Source: Roseateles koreensis (lineage in GTDB: Bacteria; Pseudomonadota; Gammaproteobacteria; Burkholderiales; Burkholderiaceae_C). Taken from it: 64,000 nucleotides of DNA. The stretch is taken from NCBI RefSeq assembly GCF_028595305.1, contig NZ_JAQQXS010000012.1, forward strand, positions 62,001 through 126,000. Direction: 5' to 3'. The notes beneath the pieces were generated by a model, which ran no database searches, was not told the origin of the DNA, and saw only the letters and a list, made by a program, of their open reading frames with translations. Below are positions 50,082-60,965 of this stretch, one piece after another; position 1 is the stretch's first letter, and every line of letters starts with the position of its first letter. The position numbers and the translations under genes were made by a program.

Positions 50082-50609
50082 TCAGGTTTTGACCGGCCAC
50101 TGCGTGATCAGTTCTGTGCTGCACAGCACGTCATGCAGAAACTGTTGCCGGGGCAGAAACAAGGCCAGTAAAGCGTAGGCCGCTACGCCGGAAATTAAGG
50201 CGCCAAAGATGGTCGTTGTACTGTGCAGCCCCAGCGCCCAGGCGCAGGCCAGGGCGGGCATGAACCACAGCCAACTCAATACATAGCGGGCGAGGGCGCG
50301 TATCTGCGTGAGCGGGCGGCCCTGGCGGTCCAGCACACGGATGTGCCAGGCTTTCATGGCGACCGTTTGGCCGCCATGGGTCCAGAACCAGATGAAGTAG
50401 ATCCCCAGGACCACAAAAATAAAGGCCTGTAGGCCATGCTGCCCCTGCATGGCATGGCGCTGCTGCGTTATGGCCGAAAAGAAGTAGCCTGACACAAAGA
50501 CCACGCCGAACAAGAGCACGCCCTCATACATGAATGCCGCCAAGCGACGCCAAAGGCTGGGTCTGGCGTTGTCTTGTGTTGGGTGTTGAAGGGCTGGGCT
50601 GCGGGTCAT
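50082..50609 (-). CDS. RDD-family membrane protein
   Basis: A 175-residue inner-membrane protein with four hydrophobic segments. It opens with the family pattern PSLWRRLAAFMYEGVLLFGVVF (Arg, then Asp replaced by Glu in the first helix) and has GQTVAMKAWHIRVLDRQGRP between helices 2 and 3. The last gene of the sigma-factor operon; its ATG overlaps the stop of the DUF3106 gene. Function of RDD proteins is mostly unknown. Confidence 0.85.
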   Translation of the reverse strand: MTRSPALQHPTQDNARPSLWRRLAAFMYEGVLLFGVVFVSGYFFSAITQQRHAMQGQHGLQAFIFVVLGIYFIWFWTHGGQTVAMKAWHIRVLDRQGRPLTQIRALARYVLSWLWFMPALACAWALGLHSTTTIFGALISGVAAYALLALFLPRQQFLHDVLCSTELITQWPVKT

Positions 50610-51547
50610 GGCTTCACGGCGCTGGCTGGGCTGGCCCCGGCTTCAGGTTTTACCGATGCCATGGCTGGTGCCACGGGTGCATTGGGCGCAATGGGCGTTG
50701 CGGGTAGGGTGACATGCTTTGGCAGCAAAGTCTTGCTATCAACCAGGCTGGGGTCGGCCAGCACTTTGGTCTGACCGGCTTGCAGGTGTGCAGGCTGGCC
50801 GGAGACTTGATTGATCAGTACCGTGCTGGCGCCTGCTTTGGCGCGCAGCACCGAGGGGGCCACCGACCGGATGGGCGCGTTGATGCTGGCGACGGGAACC
50901 CGGTTGGACTTGAGTTGGCTGTCGCCGGGGTGGCCTGCCGGAGCCGTAGCACTTGCTTCGGGTTGGGCCTTTTGCTTGGCGGCCGCTTTTTCGGTCAGGG
51001 CTTGGCGTTGCTCGGGCGTCAGAGCTTGGTAGGCTTCCCATTTGGCCTTGCGGTCATCCGGTTTGATTTGTTGTGCCACTTGAAAGCCGACTCGCGCCCG
51101 CTGGCGCTCTGCCGGGCTCATGCGCGCCCAGTCGTGCATGCGCTCCTGCAGCCGGGCCTGCTCCTGTGCCGGAAGGTCCGGGTAACGGGCGGCAATTTGC
51201 AGCCATTTGTTTTTGCGGAACTCGTCCAGGCCGTTCCAGTCCTTTTCCAGGGGCTTTAGCGCTGTTTGTTGTGCACGGTTCAGGCTTTGCCAAAGTGGGG
51301 TGGAAAGCAAGGTCGGTGGTGCAGCGCGTGGGCTGCCCCCAGTCTTCGCCGCTGGCGCTGCAGCACTGGCCGTCGTCGTGGGGGTCAGGCTCGGGGTCGC
51401 GAGTACTTGACCCGCTGTAGGTGTTGTGCGCGTCAGATCGGCTGCGCCGGCATCCACCATCGGGGCAGATGGTGGGGTCTGGGCTTGGCAAAAGGGCGGG
51501 GTGACGAGCAGGGCCAGCAGCGTAGGTGCAACGGAAAAAACTTTCAT
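50606..51547 (-). CDS. DUF3106-domain exported protein
   Basis: A 313-residue protein with a signal peptide (MKVFSVAPTLLALLVTPPFCQA). The domain near residues 85-190 is rich in Trp, Arg and Leu with a LTPEQRQAL/LSPAERQ type repeat (WLQIAARYPDLPAQEQARLQ, DWARMSPAERQRARVGFQ, ALTPEQRQALTEKA), as in DUF3106. The C-terminal part is Ala/Pro-rich and probably disordered. It lies between DUF3619 and RDD genes in an operon headed by a sigma factor. Confidence 0.85.
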   Translation of the reverse strand: MKVFSVAPTLLALLVTPPFCQAQTPPSAPMVDAGAADLTRTTPTAGQVLATPSLTPTTTASAAAPAAKTGGSPRAAPPTLLSTPLWQSLNRAQQTALKPLEKDWNGLDEFRKNKWLQIAARYPDLPAQEQARLQERMHDWARMSPAERQRARVGFQVAQQIKPDDRKAKWEAYQALTPEQRQALTEKAAAKQKAQPEASATAPAGHPGDSQLKSNRVPVASINAPIRSVAPSVLRAKAGASTVLINQVSGQPAHLQAGQTKVLADPSLVDSKTLLPKHVTLPATPIAPNAPVAPAMASVKPEAGASPASAVKP

Positions 51548-51557
51548 GCAAGACCCA

Positions 51558-52013
51558 TCATTGTTGCGGCTCGCTCAAAAATTCCGAGAAGCCGGGGTCG
51601 CTATAGGCGGCGGGCGGCAGATGGTCTGCCAGCAAGGCAGTATCGACTTCGGCGGATGCTGTGATCTGTTGATACCACTGGCTGTGCTGAATCAAGGCGA
51701 GGCCCAGCACCAAAATCAATAGTGGCAGAACGGAGGCGAGCTTGAGCCAGCGGCGCGAACCACCAAAACCTCCGCCCAACGCCAAGCTGGTGCCCATTTG
51801 CACCGCTTGTGTGCTTGGGGTGAGTTGGGTCTGGGCTTGGGCATTGCGTGCCGCGCGGGCTTTCAGCAAGGCTTGGTCACGGGCGACACGCAGGCGCTCG
51901 GAAATATCGTGGGGCAGGGTTTCACTGGACTCAGCCAAGCCGCCCACCACCGCCAGATTGAAACGGGTGACCCGGGCGTCGAGTGCCTGCGAAAAATGGC
52001 CTGTTGTGCTCAT
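51558..52013 (-). CDS. DUF3619-domain membrane protein
   Basis: A 151-residue protein with one transmembrane segment near residues 88-107 (LKLASVLPLLILVLGLALIQ). The N-terminal cytoplasmic part contains SSETLPHDISERLRVARDQA, characteristic of DUF3619. Its ATG overlaps the stop of the sigma-factor gene (ATGA). The size and position suggest a role like an anti-sigma factor or membrane partner, which is inference. Confidence 0.85.
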   Translation of the reverse strand: MSTTGHFSQALDARVTRFNLAVVGGLAESSETLPHDISERLRVARDQALLKARAARNAQAQTQLTPSTQAVQMGTSLALGGGFGGSRRWLKLASVLPLLILVLGLALIQHSQWYQQITASAEVDTALLADHLPPAAYSDPGFSEFLSEPQQ

Positions 52014-52627
52014 AGTGTGATCCCCCGTGCCTTCAGCGATTTTGCCAATGAATGGGTTGCCCGCGAGCAGTGTGTTTTGACGCTGCCTTCAGAGCACCCC
52101 ATGATTTCGGCCGTCTCAGCGACGTCCAACTCCTCCCAGTAACGCAGCAGGAAGGCTTGGCGTTGACGTTCGGGCAATTCGGCCACTTCAGTTTCAATCG
52201 CTTGCAAGATTTGGGCCCGGGAAACCTCGTCCGCCGCACTCAATGTGCCCAGGCTGCCTTCTTGCCCTTCCAGCATCTGCATCAGGTCGAAGTCGTCGTC
52301 GGGATCGTTCGATTCGAAGTCCGACATGTTCTGCATGATGGCCGTGCGCACCTTCTTGCGCCGGAACCAGTCCATCGTGGCATTGGAGAGGATGCGCTGG
52401 AAAAGCAGGGGCAATTCCGCCGCAGGGCGATCGAAGTACTTCTCTGCCAGCTTGATCATCGCGTCTTGCACGATGTCGAGGGCGCCGTCGTCGTCACGAA
52501 CCAGATAAGCGGTACGTTTGAAGGCGCGCCGATCGACGCTTTTCAGGAAATCGTTGAGTTCTTTGTCGGTGGCCAAGGAGAGGACGGGCGAACCCGATGC
52601 TGGCAAAAAGAGCCTGCAGTATCGCAT
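52010..52627 (-). CDS. RNA polymerase sigma factor, ECF type
   Basis: A 205-residue ECF sigma factor heading a four-gene operon. Region 2 appears as DIVQDAMIKLAEKYFDRPAAE, followed by FQRILSNATMDWFRRKKVR. Region 4 is ELPERQRQAFLLRYWEELDV plus AETAEIMGCSEGSVKTHCSR. The start is uncertain: ATG 52627 gives an N-terminal extension, while a TTG at 52576 gives MATDKELNDFL, the usual start for this family as I recall. The membrane proteins downstream may control it. Confidence 0.9.
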   Translation of the reverse strand: MRYCRLFLPASGSPVLSLATDKELNDFLKSVDRRAFKRTAYLVRDDDGALDIVQDAMIKLAEKYFDRPAAELPLLFQRILSNATMDWFRRKKVRTAIMQNMSDFESNDPDDDFDLMQMLEGQEGSLGTLSAADEVSRAQILQAIETEVAELPERQRQAFLLRYWEELDVAETAEIMGCSEGSVKTHCSRATHSLAKSLKARGITL

Positions 52628-52831
52628 TTCGCGCGAATCCGCTGGCTACTTCGGAGTATTGGCGCACATTTGATGCATAATGTTGGTTCCCACAATGAAT
52701 TTTCTGGTCTCAAGCTGGTCGCCCAACCGGGGCGCCATGTTTTTTGATTGCGCAGGTTCCGAGTCCACCTCATAAGGGTGCGAGTAGGGGCACCGATGGT
52801 TTTTCGTTAGAGAAATTCACAAAGGTTTTAT

Positions 52832-54625
52832 ATGGATTTGCAAAGCGCGGAAGTCAAACGTGCCCCCGCGGCACATTCGCACAATACCCCCCCCAATTTT
52901 TCGACCTCTGCTGAGCTGAACGGCTCGGATGTGCTGGTTCGTTGTCTGCAGTCCGAGGGTGTCAAATACCTTTGGGGCTATCCAGGTGGCGCAGTCTTGT
53001 ACATCTACGACGCCTTGTTCAAGCAGGAGACGATCCAGCACGTTCTGGTGCGTCACGAGCAAGCTGCTGTGCATGCGGCGGATGGCTATGCCCGCGCCAC
53101 TGGCGATGTGGGTGTGGCCCTGGTCACCTCGGGTCCGGGTGTCACCAATGCCATCACCGGCATCGCGACGGCCTATATGGACTCGATCCCCATGGTGATC
53201 GTGACGGGTCAGGTGCCAACGCCAGCCATCGGCCTGGATGCCTTCCAGGAATGCGACACCGTGGGCATCACCCGCCCCATCGTCAAGCACAACTTCCTGG
53301 TGAAGGATGTGCGCGATCTGGCGATGACCATGAAAAAGGCATTCCACATCGCCCGTACTGGCCGTCCTGGCCCTGTGGTGGTGGACATCCCCAAAGACAT
53401 TTCGATGGCGAAGTTGCCCAACTTCAGCTATCCACAACACGTGGAGATGCGCTCGTACAACCCGGTGCGCAAGGGCCATTCCGGCCAGATCCGCAAGGCG
53501 GTGCAGTTGCTGTTGCAAGCCAAGCGCCCTTATATCTATTCGGGTGGCGGTGTCATTCTGGGTGAAGCTTGCGCCGAGTTGCGTGAACTGGCGCACCTGC
53601 TGGGCTATCCCATCACCAACACCTTGATGGGCCTGGGTGCCATGCCGGCCAGCGACCCGAAGTTCCTGGGTATGTTGGGCATGCACGGCACGTACGAAGC
53701 CAATATGACCATGCAGAACTGCGATGTTCTGCTGGCCGTGGGCGCGCGTTTCGACGACCGCGTGATTGGCAATCCGGCGCACTTCGCGTCCGTGGAGCGC
53801 AAGATCATTCACGTGGACATCGACCCGTCGTCCATCTCCAAGCGTGTGCGCGTGGACATCCCCATCGTGGGCGATGTCAAAGACGTGCTGCAAGAGTTGA
53901 TCTTCCAGATCAAGGAAGCGCAAGCCAAGCCTGACAGCAACAGCATCAACGCCTGGTGGAGCCAGATCAATGAATGGCGCCGTAAGGACTGCCTGGCCAT
54001 CAAGCCTTCCACCGAAGTGATCAAGCCGCAGATGGTGGTTGACACCCTGTGGAACCTCACCAAGGACCGTGATACTTACATCACCTCCGATGTGGGTCAG
54101 CACCAGATGTGGGCCGCGCAGTATTACCGCTTCGAGGAGCCGCGCCGCTGGATCAACTCCGGCGGTTTGGGCACCATGGGCGTGGGCCTGCCTTATGCCA
54201 TGGGCATCAAGCTGGCCAAGCCGGAGTCCGATGTGTTCTGCGTGACGGGCGAAGGCTCGATCCAGATGTGCATCCAGGAGTTGTCCACCTGCCAGCAGTA
54301 CAAGACGCCGGTGAAGATCGTCGCCTTGAACAACCGCTATCTCGGCATGGTACGTCAGTGGCAAGAGCTGGACTATGGCGGCCGTTACTCCCATAGCTAT
54401 ATGGAAGCTTTGCCCGACTTCGTCAAACTGGCCGAGGCCTATGGCCATGTCGGTTTGCTGGTGACGCGTCCCGAGGATGTAGAAGGGGCGCTGAAAGAGG
54501 CGATCCGCCTGAAAGATCGCACGGTGTTTTTGGACATCCGCACCGATCCTACCGAGAACGTCTGGCCCATGGTCCAGGCGGGCAAGGGCATTTCAGAGAT
54601 GCGGCTGGGCTCCGAGGACCTCTGA
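52832..54625 (+). CDS. ilvB: Acetolactate synthase, large (catalytic) subunit
   Basis: A 597-residue ThDP- and FAD-dependent enzyme that begins valine, leucine and isoleucine synthesis. It shows the catalytic Glu region VLVRHEQAAVHAADGYARA near 80, the GPGVTNAITGIATAY stretch, and the ThDP-binding motif TGEGSIQMC...ALNNRYLGMVRQWQ near 470-515. AAAGG lies 8 bases before the ATG. It forms a run with ilvH and ilvC. A 204-bp leader region upstream shows no convincing attenuator. Confidence 0.97.
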   Translation: MDLQSAEVKRAPAAHSHNTPPNFSTSAELNGSDVLVRCLQSEGVKYLWGYPGGAVLYIYDALFKQETIQHVLVRHEQAAVHAADGYARATGDVGVALVTSGPGVTNAITGIATAYMDSIPMVIVTGQVPTPAIGLDAFQECDTVGITRPIVKHNFLVKDVRDLAMTMKKAFHIARTGRPGPVVVDIPKDISMAKLPNFSYPQHVEMRSYNPVRKGHSGQIRKAVQLLLQAKRPYIYSGGGVILGEACAELRELAHLLGYPITNTLMGLGAMPASDPKFLGMLGMHGTYEANMTMQNCDVLLAVGARFDDRVIGNPAHFASVERKIIHVDIDPSSISKRVRVDIPIVGDVKDVLQELIFQIKEAQAKPDSNSINAWWSQINEWRRKDCLAIKPSTEVIKPQMVVDTLWNLTKDRDTYITSDVGQHQMWAAQYYRFEEPRRWINSGGLGTMGVGLPYAMGIKLAKPESDVFCVTGEGSIQMCIQELSTCQQYKTPVKIVALNNRYLGMVRQWQELDYGGRYSHSYMEALPDFVKLAEAYGHVGLLVTRPEDVEGALKEAIRLKDRTVFLDIRTDPTENVWPMVQAGKGISEMRLGSEDL

Positions 54626-54790
54626 CGCTGGGCAGTCAGGCGGAGGTCGCAGCGTTACCGCGCGCGGCCGACGGCTTGATCAAGCAGCGGCAGAGCCTGG
54701 ATCAACCCCTTCATCATTTTTCAATCGAAGAGCGTGGCCAAGCGCCGTCAGTTACCGCTGGCGGCTTGAAGAGCGCGCAGGACGAACACC

Positions 54791-55282
54791 ATGAAACACA
54801 TCATTGCATTGTTGATCGAGAACGAGCCGGGCGCGCTGTCGCGTGTGGTGGCCTTGTTCTCGGCTCGGGGCTACAACATTGAGAGCCTGACGGTGGCGCC
54901 GACTGAAGACGCCTCGCTCTCACGCATGACCATTGTCACCACCGGTTCCGACGAAGTGATTGAACAGATCACCAAGCACCTGAACCGCCTGATCGAAGTG
55001 GTCAAGGTGGTGGACCTCACCGAAGGCAACTTCACCGAGCGCGAGCTCATGTTGATCAAGGTGCGTGCTGTGGGTAAGGAGCGCGAAGAAATGAAGCGCA
55101 CCGCCGACATCTTCCGCGGCCGCATCATCGACGTGACGGAAAAGACCTACACCATCGAGCTGACGGGCGACTCTTCCAAGCTCGACGCTTTCATCGATTC
55201 CATCGACCGAGCCTCGATTCTGGAGACCGTGCGTACGGGTTCCAGCGGCATCGGCCGTGGCGAGCGCATCTTGCGCCTCTGA
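54791..55282 (+). CDS. ilvH: Acetolactate synthase, small regulatory subunit
   Basis: A 163-residue ACT-domain protein that confers valine feedback inhibition on IlvB. The ACT core MKHIIALLIENEPGALSRVV and FSARGYNIESLTVAPTEDAS is at the N-terminus, and the second half carries the conserved RELMLIKVRA segment. It lies 165 bp after ilvB and 57 bp before ilvC, most likely in one operon. Confidence 0.97.
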   Translation: MKHIIALLIENEPGALSRVVALFSARGYNIESLTVAPTEDASLSRMTIVTTGSDEVIEQITKHLNRLIEVVKVVDLTEGNFTERELMLIKVRAVGKEREEMKRTADIFRGRIIDVTEKTYTIELTGDSSKLDAFIDSIDRASILETVRTGSSGIGRGERILRL

Positions 55283-56356
<1,074 letters not shown>

Positions 56357-56388
56357 TGCTTGAACTGATCGGTCTTTGATCGATCCCG

Positions 56389-56423
56389 AAAGCCGCGTGA
56401 GCCGCAAGGCCGCGCGGCTTTTT
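56389..56423 (+). terminator. Terminator after ilvC
   Basis: AAAGCCGCG (56389-56397) pairs with CGCGGCTTT (56413-56421) and runs into T's, 33 bp after the ilvC stop and 30 bp before pssA. Confidence 0.7.
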
Positions 56424-56453
56424 CAATGGTTTCGTGCTGTATCCTTGCGCCCC

Positions 56454-57293
56454 ATGACTGACCCCAAGAACCCTCTCGTCGAATCAGACGACGACATTGA
56501 ATTTCGCGAGCCGGTGCGCCCGCGCCGCAAGGGCATCTACATCCTGCCCAATCTGTTCACGCTGGCTGCCTTGTTCAGTGGCTTCTATGCCATCGTCATG
56601 GCCATGAATGGCCGCTTCGAGCAATCGGCCTACGGTATTTTCAGCGCCATGGTGCTGGACAGCCTGGACGGCCGCGTGGCACGCATGACGCACACGCAAA
56701 GCACCTTTGGCGAGCAGATGGACAGCTTGTCTGACATGGTGTCTTTCGGCGCCGCGCCGGCCTTGATCATGTACATCTGGGGCCTGCAGGGCCTGGGCAA
56801 GTGGGGCTGGTTTGCCTCCTTTGTCTATTGCGCTGCGGCGGCCTTGCGCCTGGCTCGCTTCAACACCAATCTTGCGGTGGTTGACAAGCGTTTCTTCCAG
56901 GGCGTACCCAGTCCAGCGGCAGCGGCCATTCTTGCCGGTTTGGTGTGGGTGATGGACGACGCAGGCTACAAAGACGTGTACACCCATTTGAATCAGGCTT
57001 GGTTGGCCTTTGGCGTCACGCTGTACGCCGGTTTAACCATGGTGACCAATGTGCCGTTCTACAGCTTCAAGGATGTAAGCTTCAAACGTTCGGTGCCTTT
57101 CATCGTGATTGTGGCAATCGCCTTGCTGATTGCGGTGATCAATATCGACCCGCCGCGGGTGCTGTTCTTCCTCTTCTGTGTCTATGGTTTGTCGGGTTAT
57201 GCCGTGTACATCTACAAGAAGGTCAAGGGCCGGCCGGTCAGCGTGATTGCGACTTCCACCGACGAGCCTGACGAGAAGGGTTTGCACCATTGA
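56454..57293 (+). CDS. pssA: CDP-diacylglycerol-serine O-phosphatidyltransferase
   Basis: A 279-residue membrane enzyme that makes phosphatidylserine from CDP-diacylglycerol and serine. The CDP-alcohol phosphotransferase motif (D-x2-D-G-x2-A-R-x8-G-x3-D-x3-D) is at DSLDGRVAR through FGEQMDSLSD, residues about 66-92. About seven to eight membrane segments follow. I chose the ATG at 56454 (MTDPKNPL), because upstream in-frame codons overlap the ilvC terminator. The promoter of the leu leader overlaps its 3' end. Confidence 0.93.
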   Translation: MTDPKNPLVESDDDIEFREPVRPRRKGIYILPNLFTLAALFSGFYAIVMAMNGRFEQSAYGIFSAMVLDSLDGRVARMTHTQSTFGEQMDSLSDMVSFGAAPALIMYIWGLQGLGKWGWFASFVYCAAAALRLARFNTNLAVVDKRFFQGVPSPAAAAILAGLVWVMDDAGYKDVYTHLNQAWLAFGVTLYAGLTMVTNVPFYSFKDVSFKRSVPFIVIVAIALLIAVINIDPPRVLFFLFCVYGLSGYAVYIYKKVKGRPVSVIATSTDEPDEKGLHH

Positions 57294-57320
57294 AGAGGGT
57301 GCCAACTCTCATGCTATATT
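57290..57320 (+). promoter_or_regulatory. Putative promoter of the leu leader and leuA
   Basis: TTGAAG (57290-57295) and TATATT (57315-57320) form a sigma-70-like pair with a 19-bp spacer, with TGC before the -10. The predicted start is at about 57327-57328, on the first base of the leader peptide's ATG. Confidence 0.45.
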
Positions 57321-57327
57321 CGAGACT

Positions 57328-57381
57328 ATGAATGCTTTGAACGTGCTCGGTCTACTACTAGGAACCCAACGGGTTCACTGA
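57328..57381 (+). CDS. leuL: leu operon leader peptide
   Basis: A 17-residue frame too short for usual gene finders: MNALNVLGLLLGTQRVH. It has five Leu, including three consecutive CTA codons, a rare codon in a GC-rich genome, which is the classic ribosome-stalling arrangement for leucine attenuation. A terminator-type hairpin follows at 57414-57445, then leuA. No Shine-Dalgarno site is visible, and the promoter spacing suggests leaderless translation. Confidence 0.75.
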   Translation: MNALNVLGLLLGTQRVH

Positions 57382-57413
57382 TCGCGCACGTCCATCCAAC
57401 GTTTGATCTTGTC

Positions 57414-57445
57414 GGCCCGTATGCAACCTGCAGCGGGCCTTTTTT
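57414..57445 (+). terminator. Transcription attenuator upstream of leuA
   Basis: GGCCCG (57414-57419) pairs with CGGGCC (57434-57439), followed by six T's, 33 bp after the leader stop and 52 bp before leuA. With leucine plentiful it should form and stop transcription. The rest of the leader would need an alternative pairing, which I have not proven. Confidence 0.7.
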
Positions 57446-57496
57446 GTTTTTTCAGCGTCTGTGGGTTGCAAATTTAAATCACCTGGAACCCTCACC

Positions 57497-59218
57497 ATGT
57501 TGAAGCAAGCACAGACCAAGTACCGCGCCTTTGCACCCGTCGCCTTGTCCCAGCGGACCTGGCCCGACGCCCAACTGACCCAGGCACCGCAATGGCTTAG
57601 CACCGATTTGCGCGACGGCAATCAGGCCTTGATTGAGCCGATGGACCCGCAGCGTAAGCTGCGCATGTTCCAGATGCTGGTCAAGATTGGATTCAAAGAG
57701 ATCGAGGTTGGATTCCCGTCGGCCTCGCAGGCGGATTTTGACTTCGTGCGCCTGCTTATCGAGCAAGATTTGATTCCGGCGGATGTGAGCATCCAGGTGT
57801 TGACGCAGGCACGTCAGCCTTTGATTGAGCGCACTTTTGAGTCCCTGCGCGGTGCCCGCCGTGTCATCGTCCACCTTTACAACGCGGTTGCGCCCGTGAT
57901 GCGCCGCGTGGTGCTGGGCTTGGACGAAGACCAGATCGTTGATTTGGCGGTCCGTCACACGCGCATGGTGAAGGAATTGGCCGCGGCGCAAACCGGCACC
58001 GAATTCGTCTTTCAATATTCGCCCGAGATGTTCTCCGGCACCGAGTTGGTCTTCTCCAAGCGCGTGGTTGACGCCGTGACTGAAGCCTGGGGCGCGACAC
58101 CTGAGCGCAAGTGCATCATCAACCTGCCTGCCACTGTGGAGCATTCAACGCCGAATATCTTCGCCGACATGATCGAGTGGATGCATCGGTATCTTGCGCG
58201 TCGTGATGCGATTGTTCTGTCGGTGCATCCCCACAATGACCGTGGCACGGGCACGGCAGCGGGCGAGTTCGCCCTGATGGCTGGCGCGGATCGCATCGAA
58301 GGCTGCTTGTTTGGCAATGGCGAGCGCACCGGCAATGTTGACTTGGTCAACATCGCCTTGAATCTGTACACGCAAGGGGTTCATCCGCAGCTGGATTTTT
58401 CAGACATCGACGAGGTGCGCCGCTGCGTCGAGCATTGCAACCAACTCAGCGTGCACCCGCGCCATCCGTATGTGGGTGATCTGGTCTACACATCCTTCTC
58501 GGGCTCCCACCAGGATGCGATCAAAAAGGCTTTTGCCGCCCGCAAGGAGGGCGAGATTTGGGATATGCCCTATCTGCCCATTGACCCCAAGGACCTGGGG
58601 CGCAGCTATGACGCGGTGATTCGCGTCAACAGCCAGTCAGGCAAGGGGGGGATTTCTTATCTGCTGGAGGCCGAATATGGCATCGAACTGCCGCGCCGTT
58701 TGCAGATCGAATTCAGCCAGGTGGTGCAGGCGGTCATGGACGATGCCGGCAAAGAGCTGTCAGCCGCCGATCTGTGGGGTATTTTTGAGAACGAATACGG
58801 GCTTGCCGAAGCGCAAGCCGGCGCGCCCGTTCAGGCAGCCGTGTCGGAACACAGCGGCGGCCAAGTCGCCGTGCATGCGTTGGTGCAGATCGGCGGGGCT
58901 CGCTTGGACGTTCGCGGCCAGGGCATCGGCCCGATCGATGCTTTTGTCGATGGCCTGAGCCGCCATTTGTCCGACGACCTGCGGGTACTTGATTACCACG
59001 AGCACGCCATTGGCAGCGGCGCGAATGCCCGCGCTGCGGCCTATCTGGAGTTGCGCGTTGGCGAAACCCAGACCTTGTTCGGCGTGGGCCTGGATGCGAA
59101 CATCGTGTCCGCCTCGCTCAAGGCCATTGTCTCTGGCCTGAATCGTGCCACCCGGCAGGGGCGCCTGACGCTGCGGGCGAAACCGGTAGAGTCCGCGGCG
59201 CCGGTGGCAGCGGTCTGA
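57497..59218 (+). CDS. leuA: 2-isopropylmalate synthase, long (yeast-type) form
   Basis: A 573-residue enzyme that condenses acetyl-CoA with 2-oxoisovalerate, the first leucine-specific step. The catalytic barrel opens with [11 protein letters not shown] and has [26 protein letters not shown] and [12 protein letters not shown], and the C-terminal regulatory domain carries the leucine-binding region near 470-560. Sequence and length match the long form typified by yeast and actinobacterial enzymes, distinct from the next gene. Start at ATG 57497; the upstream leader attenuates it in response to leucine. Confidence 0.95.
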   Translation: MLKQAQTKYRAFAPVALSQRTWPDAQLTQAPQWLSTDLRDGNQALIEPMDPQRKLRMFQMLVKIGFKEIEVGFPSASQADFDFVRLLIEQDLIPADVSIQVLTQARQPLIERTFESLRGARRVIVHLYNAVAPVMRRVVLGLDEDQIVDLAVRHTRMVKELAAAQTGTEFVFQYSPEMFSGTELVFSKRVVDAVTEAWGATPERKCIINLPATVEHSTPNIFADMIEWMHRYLARRDAIVLSVHPHNDRGTGTAAGEFALMAGADRIEGCLFGNGERTGNVDLVNIALNLYTQGVHPQLDFSDIDEVRRCVEHCNQLSVHPRHPYVGDLVYTSFSGSHQDAIKKAFAARKEGEIWDMPYLPIDPKDLGRSYDAVIRVNSQSGKGGISYLLEAEYGIELPRRLQIEFSQVVQAVMDDAGKELSAADLWGIFENEYGLAEAQAGAPVQAAVSEHSGGQVAVHALVQIGGARLDVRGQGIGPIDAFVDGLSRHLSDDLRVLDYHEHAIGSGANARAAAYLELRVGETQTLFGVGLDANIVSASLKAIVSGLNRATRQGRLTLRAKPVESAAPVAAV

Positions 59219-59261
59219 AGACTGAAACCCGATCCTTGAAAAGATAAAGAGAGAGTCCCTC

Positions 59262-60803
59262 ATGAGCCAGCAACTGATCATTTTTGACACCACCTTGCGC
59301 GACGGCGAGCAAAGCCCCGGCGCCTCTATGACCAAGGATGAAAAACTGCGCATTGCCCGCCAACTTGAGCGGCTGCGCGTTGATGTGATCGAGGCAGGTT
59401 TTGCGGCATCCAGCAATGGCGATTTCGAGGCCGTCAAGGCGATTGCTGATGCCGTGCGCGAGAGCACCATTTGCTCCCTGGCGCGTGCCAACGACCGCGA
59501 CATCTCCCGCGCGGCCGAGGCCTTGAAAGGCGCTGCCCGCTCGCGCATCCACACCTTCATCGCCACCAGTGAACTCCATATGGAGAAAAAGCTGCGCATG
59601 ACCCGCGAGCAGGTGCTGGAGCAAGCCATTCAGGCTGTGCGATTCGCCCGCAACCTGACTGACGATGTTGAGTTCTCGCCCGAAGACGGCTACCGCTCGG
59701 ACCCGGAGTTCTTGGCGCAAGTGGTTGAGGCCGTCATCAAGGCTGGCGCGCGCACCATCAACATCCCCGACACCGTGGGCTATGCCATCCCGGAGCTGTA
59801 CGGCAACTTCATCAAAACCTTGCGCGAGCGGGTGCCCAACTCTGACCAAGCCATCTGGTCAGTGCACTGCCATAACGACTTGGGCATGGCGGTGGCGAAC
59901 TCCCTGGCCGGCGTGCAGATTGGCGGCGCCCGCCAGATCGAATGCACCATCAACGGCCTGGGCGAGCGTGCCGGCAATTGCTCGCTCGAAGAAGTCGTGA
60001 TGGCGGTCAAGACCCGCCGCGACTACTTTGGGCTGGATCTCAATATCGACGCCACCCAGATCGTGCCGGCCTCGCGCATGGTCTCTCAAACCACTGGTTT
60101 CGTGGTGCAGCCCAACAAGGCGGTGGTGGGTGCCAACGCCTTCGCCCACGCTTCAGGCATTCACCAAGACGGCGTACTCAAGGCGCGCGATACCTATGAA
60201 ATCATGCGTGCCGAAGACGTGGGCTGGGCGGCCAACAAGATCGTGCTGGGCAAGCTGAGCGGGCGCAATGCCTTCAAGCAGCGTTTGCAAGAGTTGGGCA
60301 TTTCGCTGGAGTCTGAGGCGGAAGTCAACGCCGCCTTTGTGCGCTTCAAAGACCTGGCTGACCGCAAGAACGAAATCTTTGACGAAGATATTCTGGCCCT
60401 GGTGATGGACGAATCGGTCACCACCGAGCATGAGCACTATCGCCTGGTGGCCTTGTCTCAGCGCTCGGAAACCGGGGAGCGCCCGCACGCGCAGGTGGTT
60501 TTTGCCGCCGGCGACGTGGAGCACCGCACCGAGAGCGAGGGCAACGGCCCCGTTGACGCTGTGTTGAAGGCGATCGAGTCCGCGGCTCAAAGTGGTGTCG
60601 AGATGCTGCTCTATTCGGTCAATGCCATCACCAGTGGCAGCACAGAATCACAAGGCGAAGTGACAGTTCGCTTGCAACTCGCCGGACGAGTGGTGAATGG
60701 CGTGGGTGCCGACCCCGATATCGTGGTCGCGTCAGCCAAAGCCTATCTGAGCGCGTTAAACAAGTTGCACAGCAAGATCGAACGCGTTGCCGCGCAAGGC
60801 TGA
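59262..60803 (+). CDS. leuA: 2-isopropylmalate synthase, standard bacterial form
   Basis: A 513-residue enzyme with the usual bacterial layout: [16 protein letters not shown] near 9, [17 protein letters not shown] near 200, [12 protein letters not shown] near 230, [10 protein letters not shown], and a C-terminal regulatory domain to residue 510. It lies 43 bp after the long-form leuA, with AGAGAG as ribosome site. Both look intact and complete. Homocitrate or citramalate synthase is a less likely alternative for this protein. Confidence 0.93.
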   Translation: MSQQLIIFDTTLRDGEQSPGASMTKDEKLRIARQLERLRVDVIEAGFAASSNGDFEAVKAIADAVRESTICSLARANDRDISRAAEALKGAARSRIHTFIATSELHMEKKLRMTREQVLEQAIQAVRFARNLTDDVEFSPEDGYRSDPEFLAQVVEAVIKAGARTINIPDTVGYAIPELYGNFIKTLRERVPNSDQAIWSVHCHNDLGMAVANSLAGVQIGGARQIECTINGLGERAGNCSLEEVVMAVKTRRDYFGLDLNIDATQIVPASRMVSQTTGFVVQPNKAVVGANAFAHASGIHQDGVLKARDTYEIMRAEDVGWAANKIVLGKLSGRNAFKQRLQELGISLESEAEVNAAFVRFKDLADRKNEIFDEDILALVMDESVTTEHEHYRLVALSQRSETGERPHAQVVFAAGDVEHRTESEGNGPVDAVLKAIESAAQSGVEMLLYSVNAITSGSTESQGEVTVRLQLAGRVVNGVGADPDIVVASAKAYLSALNKLHSKIERVAAQG

Positions 60804-60965
60804 GTGGCCGCATCCCGCACCGAAAACCGGTGTTTTGGCTTGCAGACCGCCCGGACATGCGTGAGTATCAAGGCGAGGCTCAGCTTTAAGAGCCTGCTTT
60901 AAGTTTTTGATCTTGCGTGTGTTTTTCTGATCACTTAAACTGAGTGACAGTCGCCGGGGACCGAA

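Noticed and set aside
52628-52831. Leader peptide and attenuator before ilvB
   Set aside because: A short frame at 52673 and a small hairpin near a T run exist, but the peptide is not rich in Ile, Val or Leu and the hairpin is weak.
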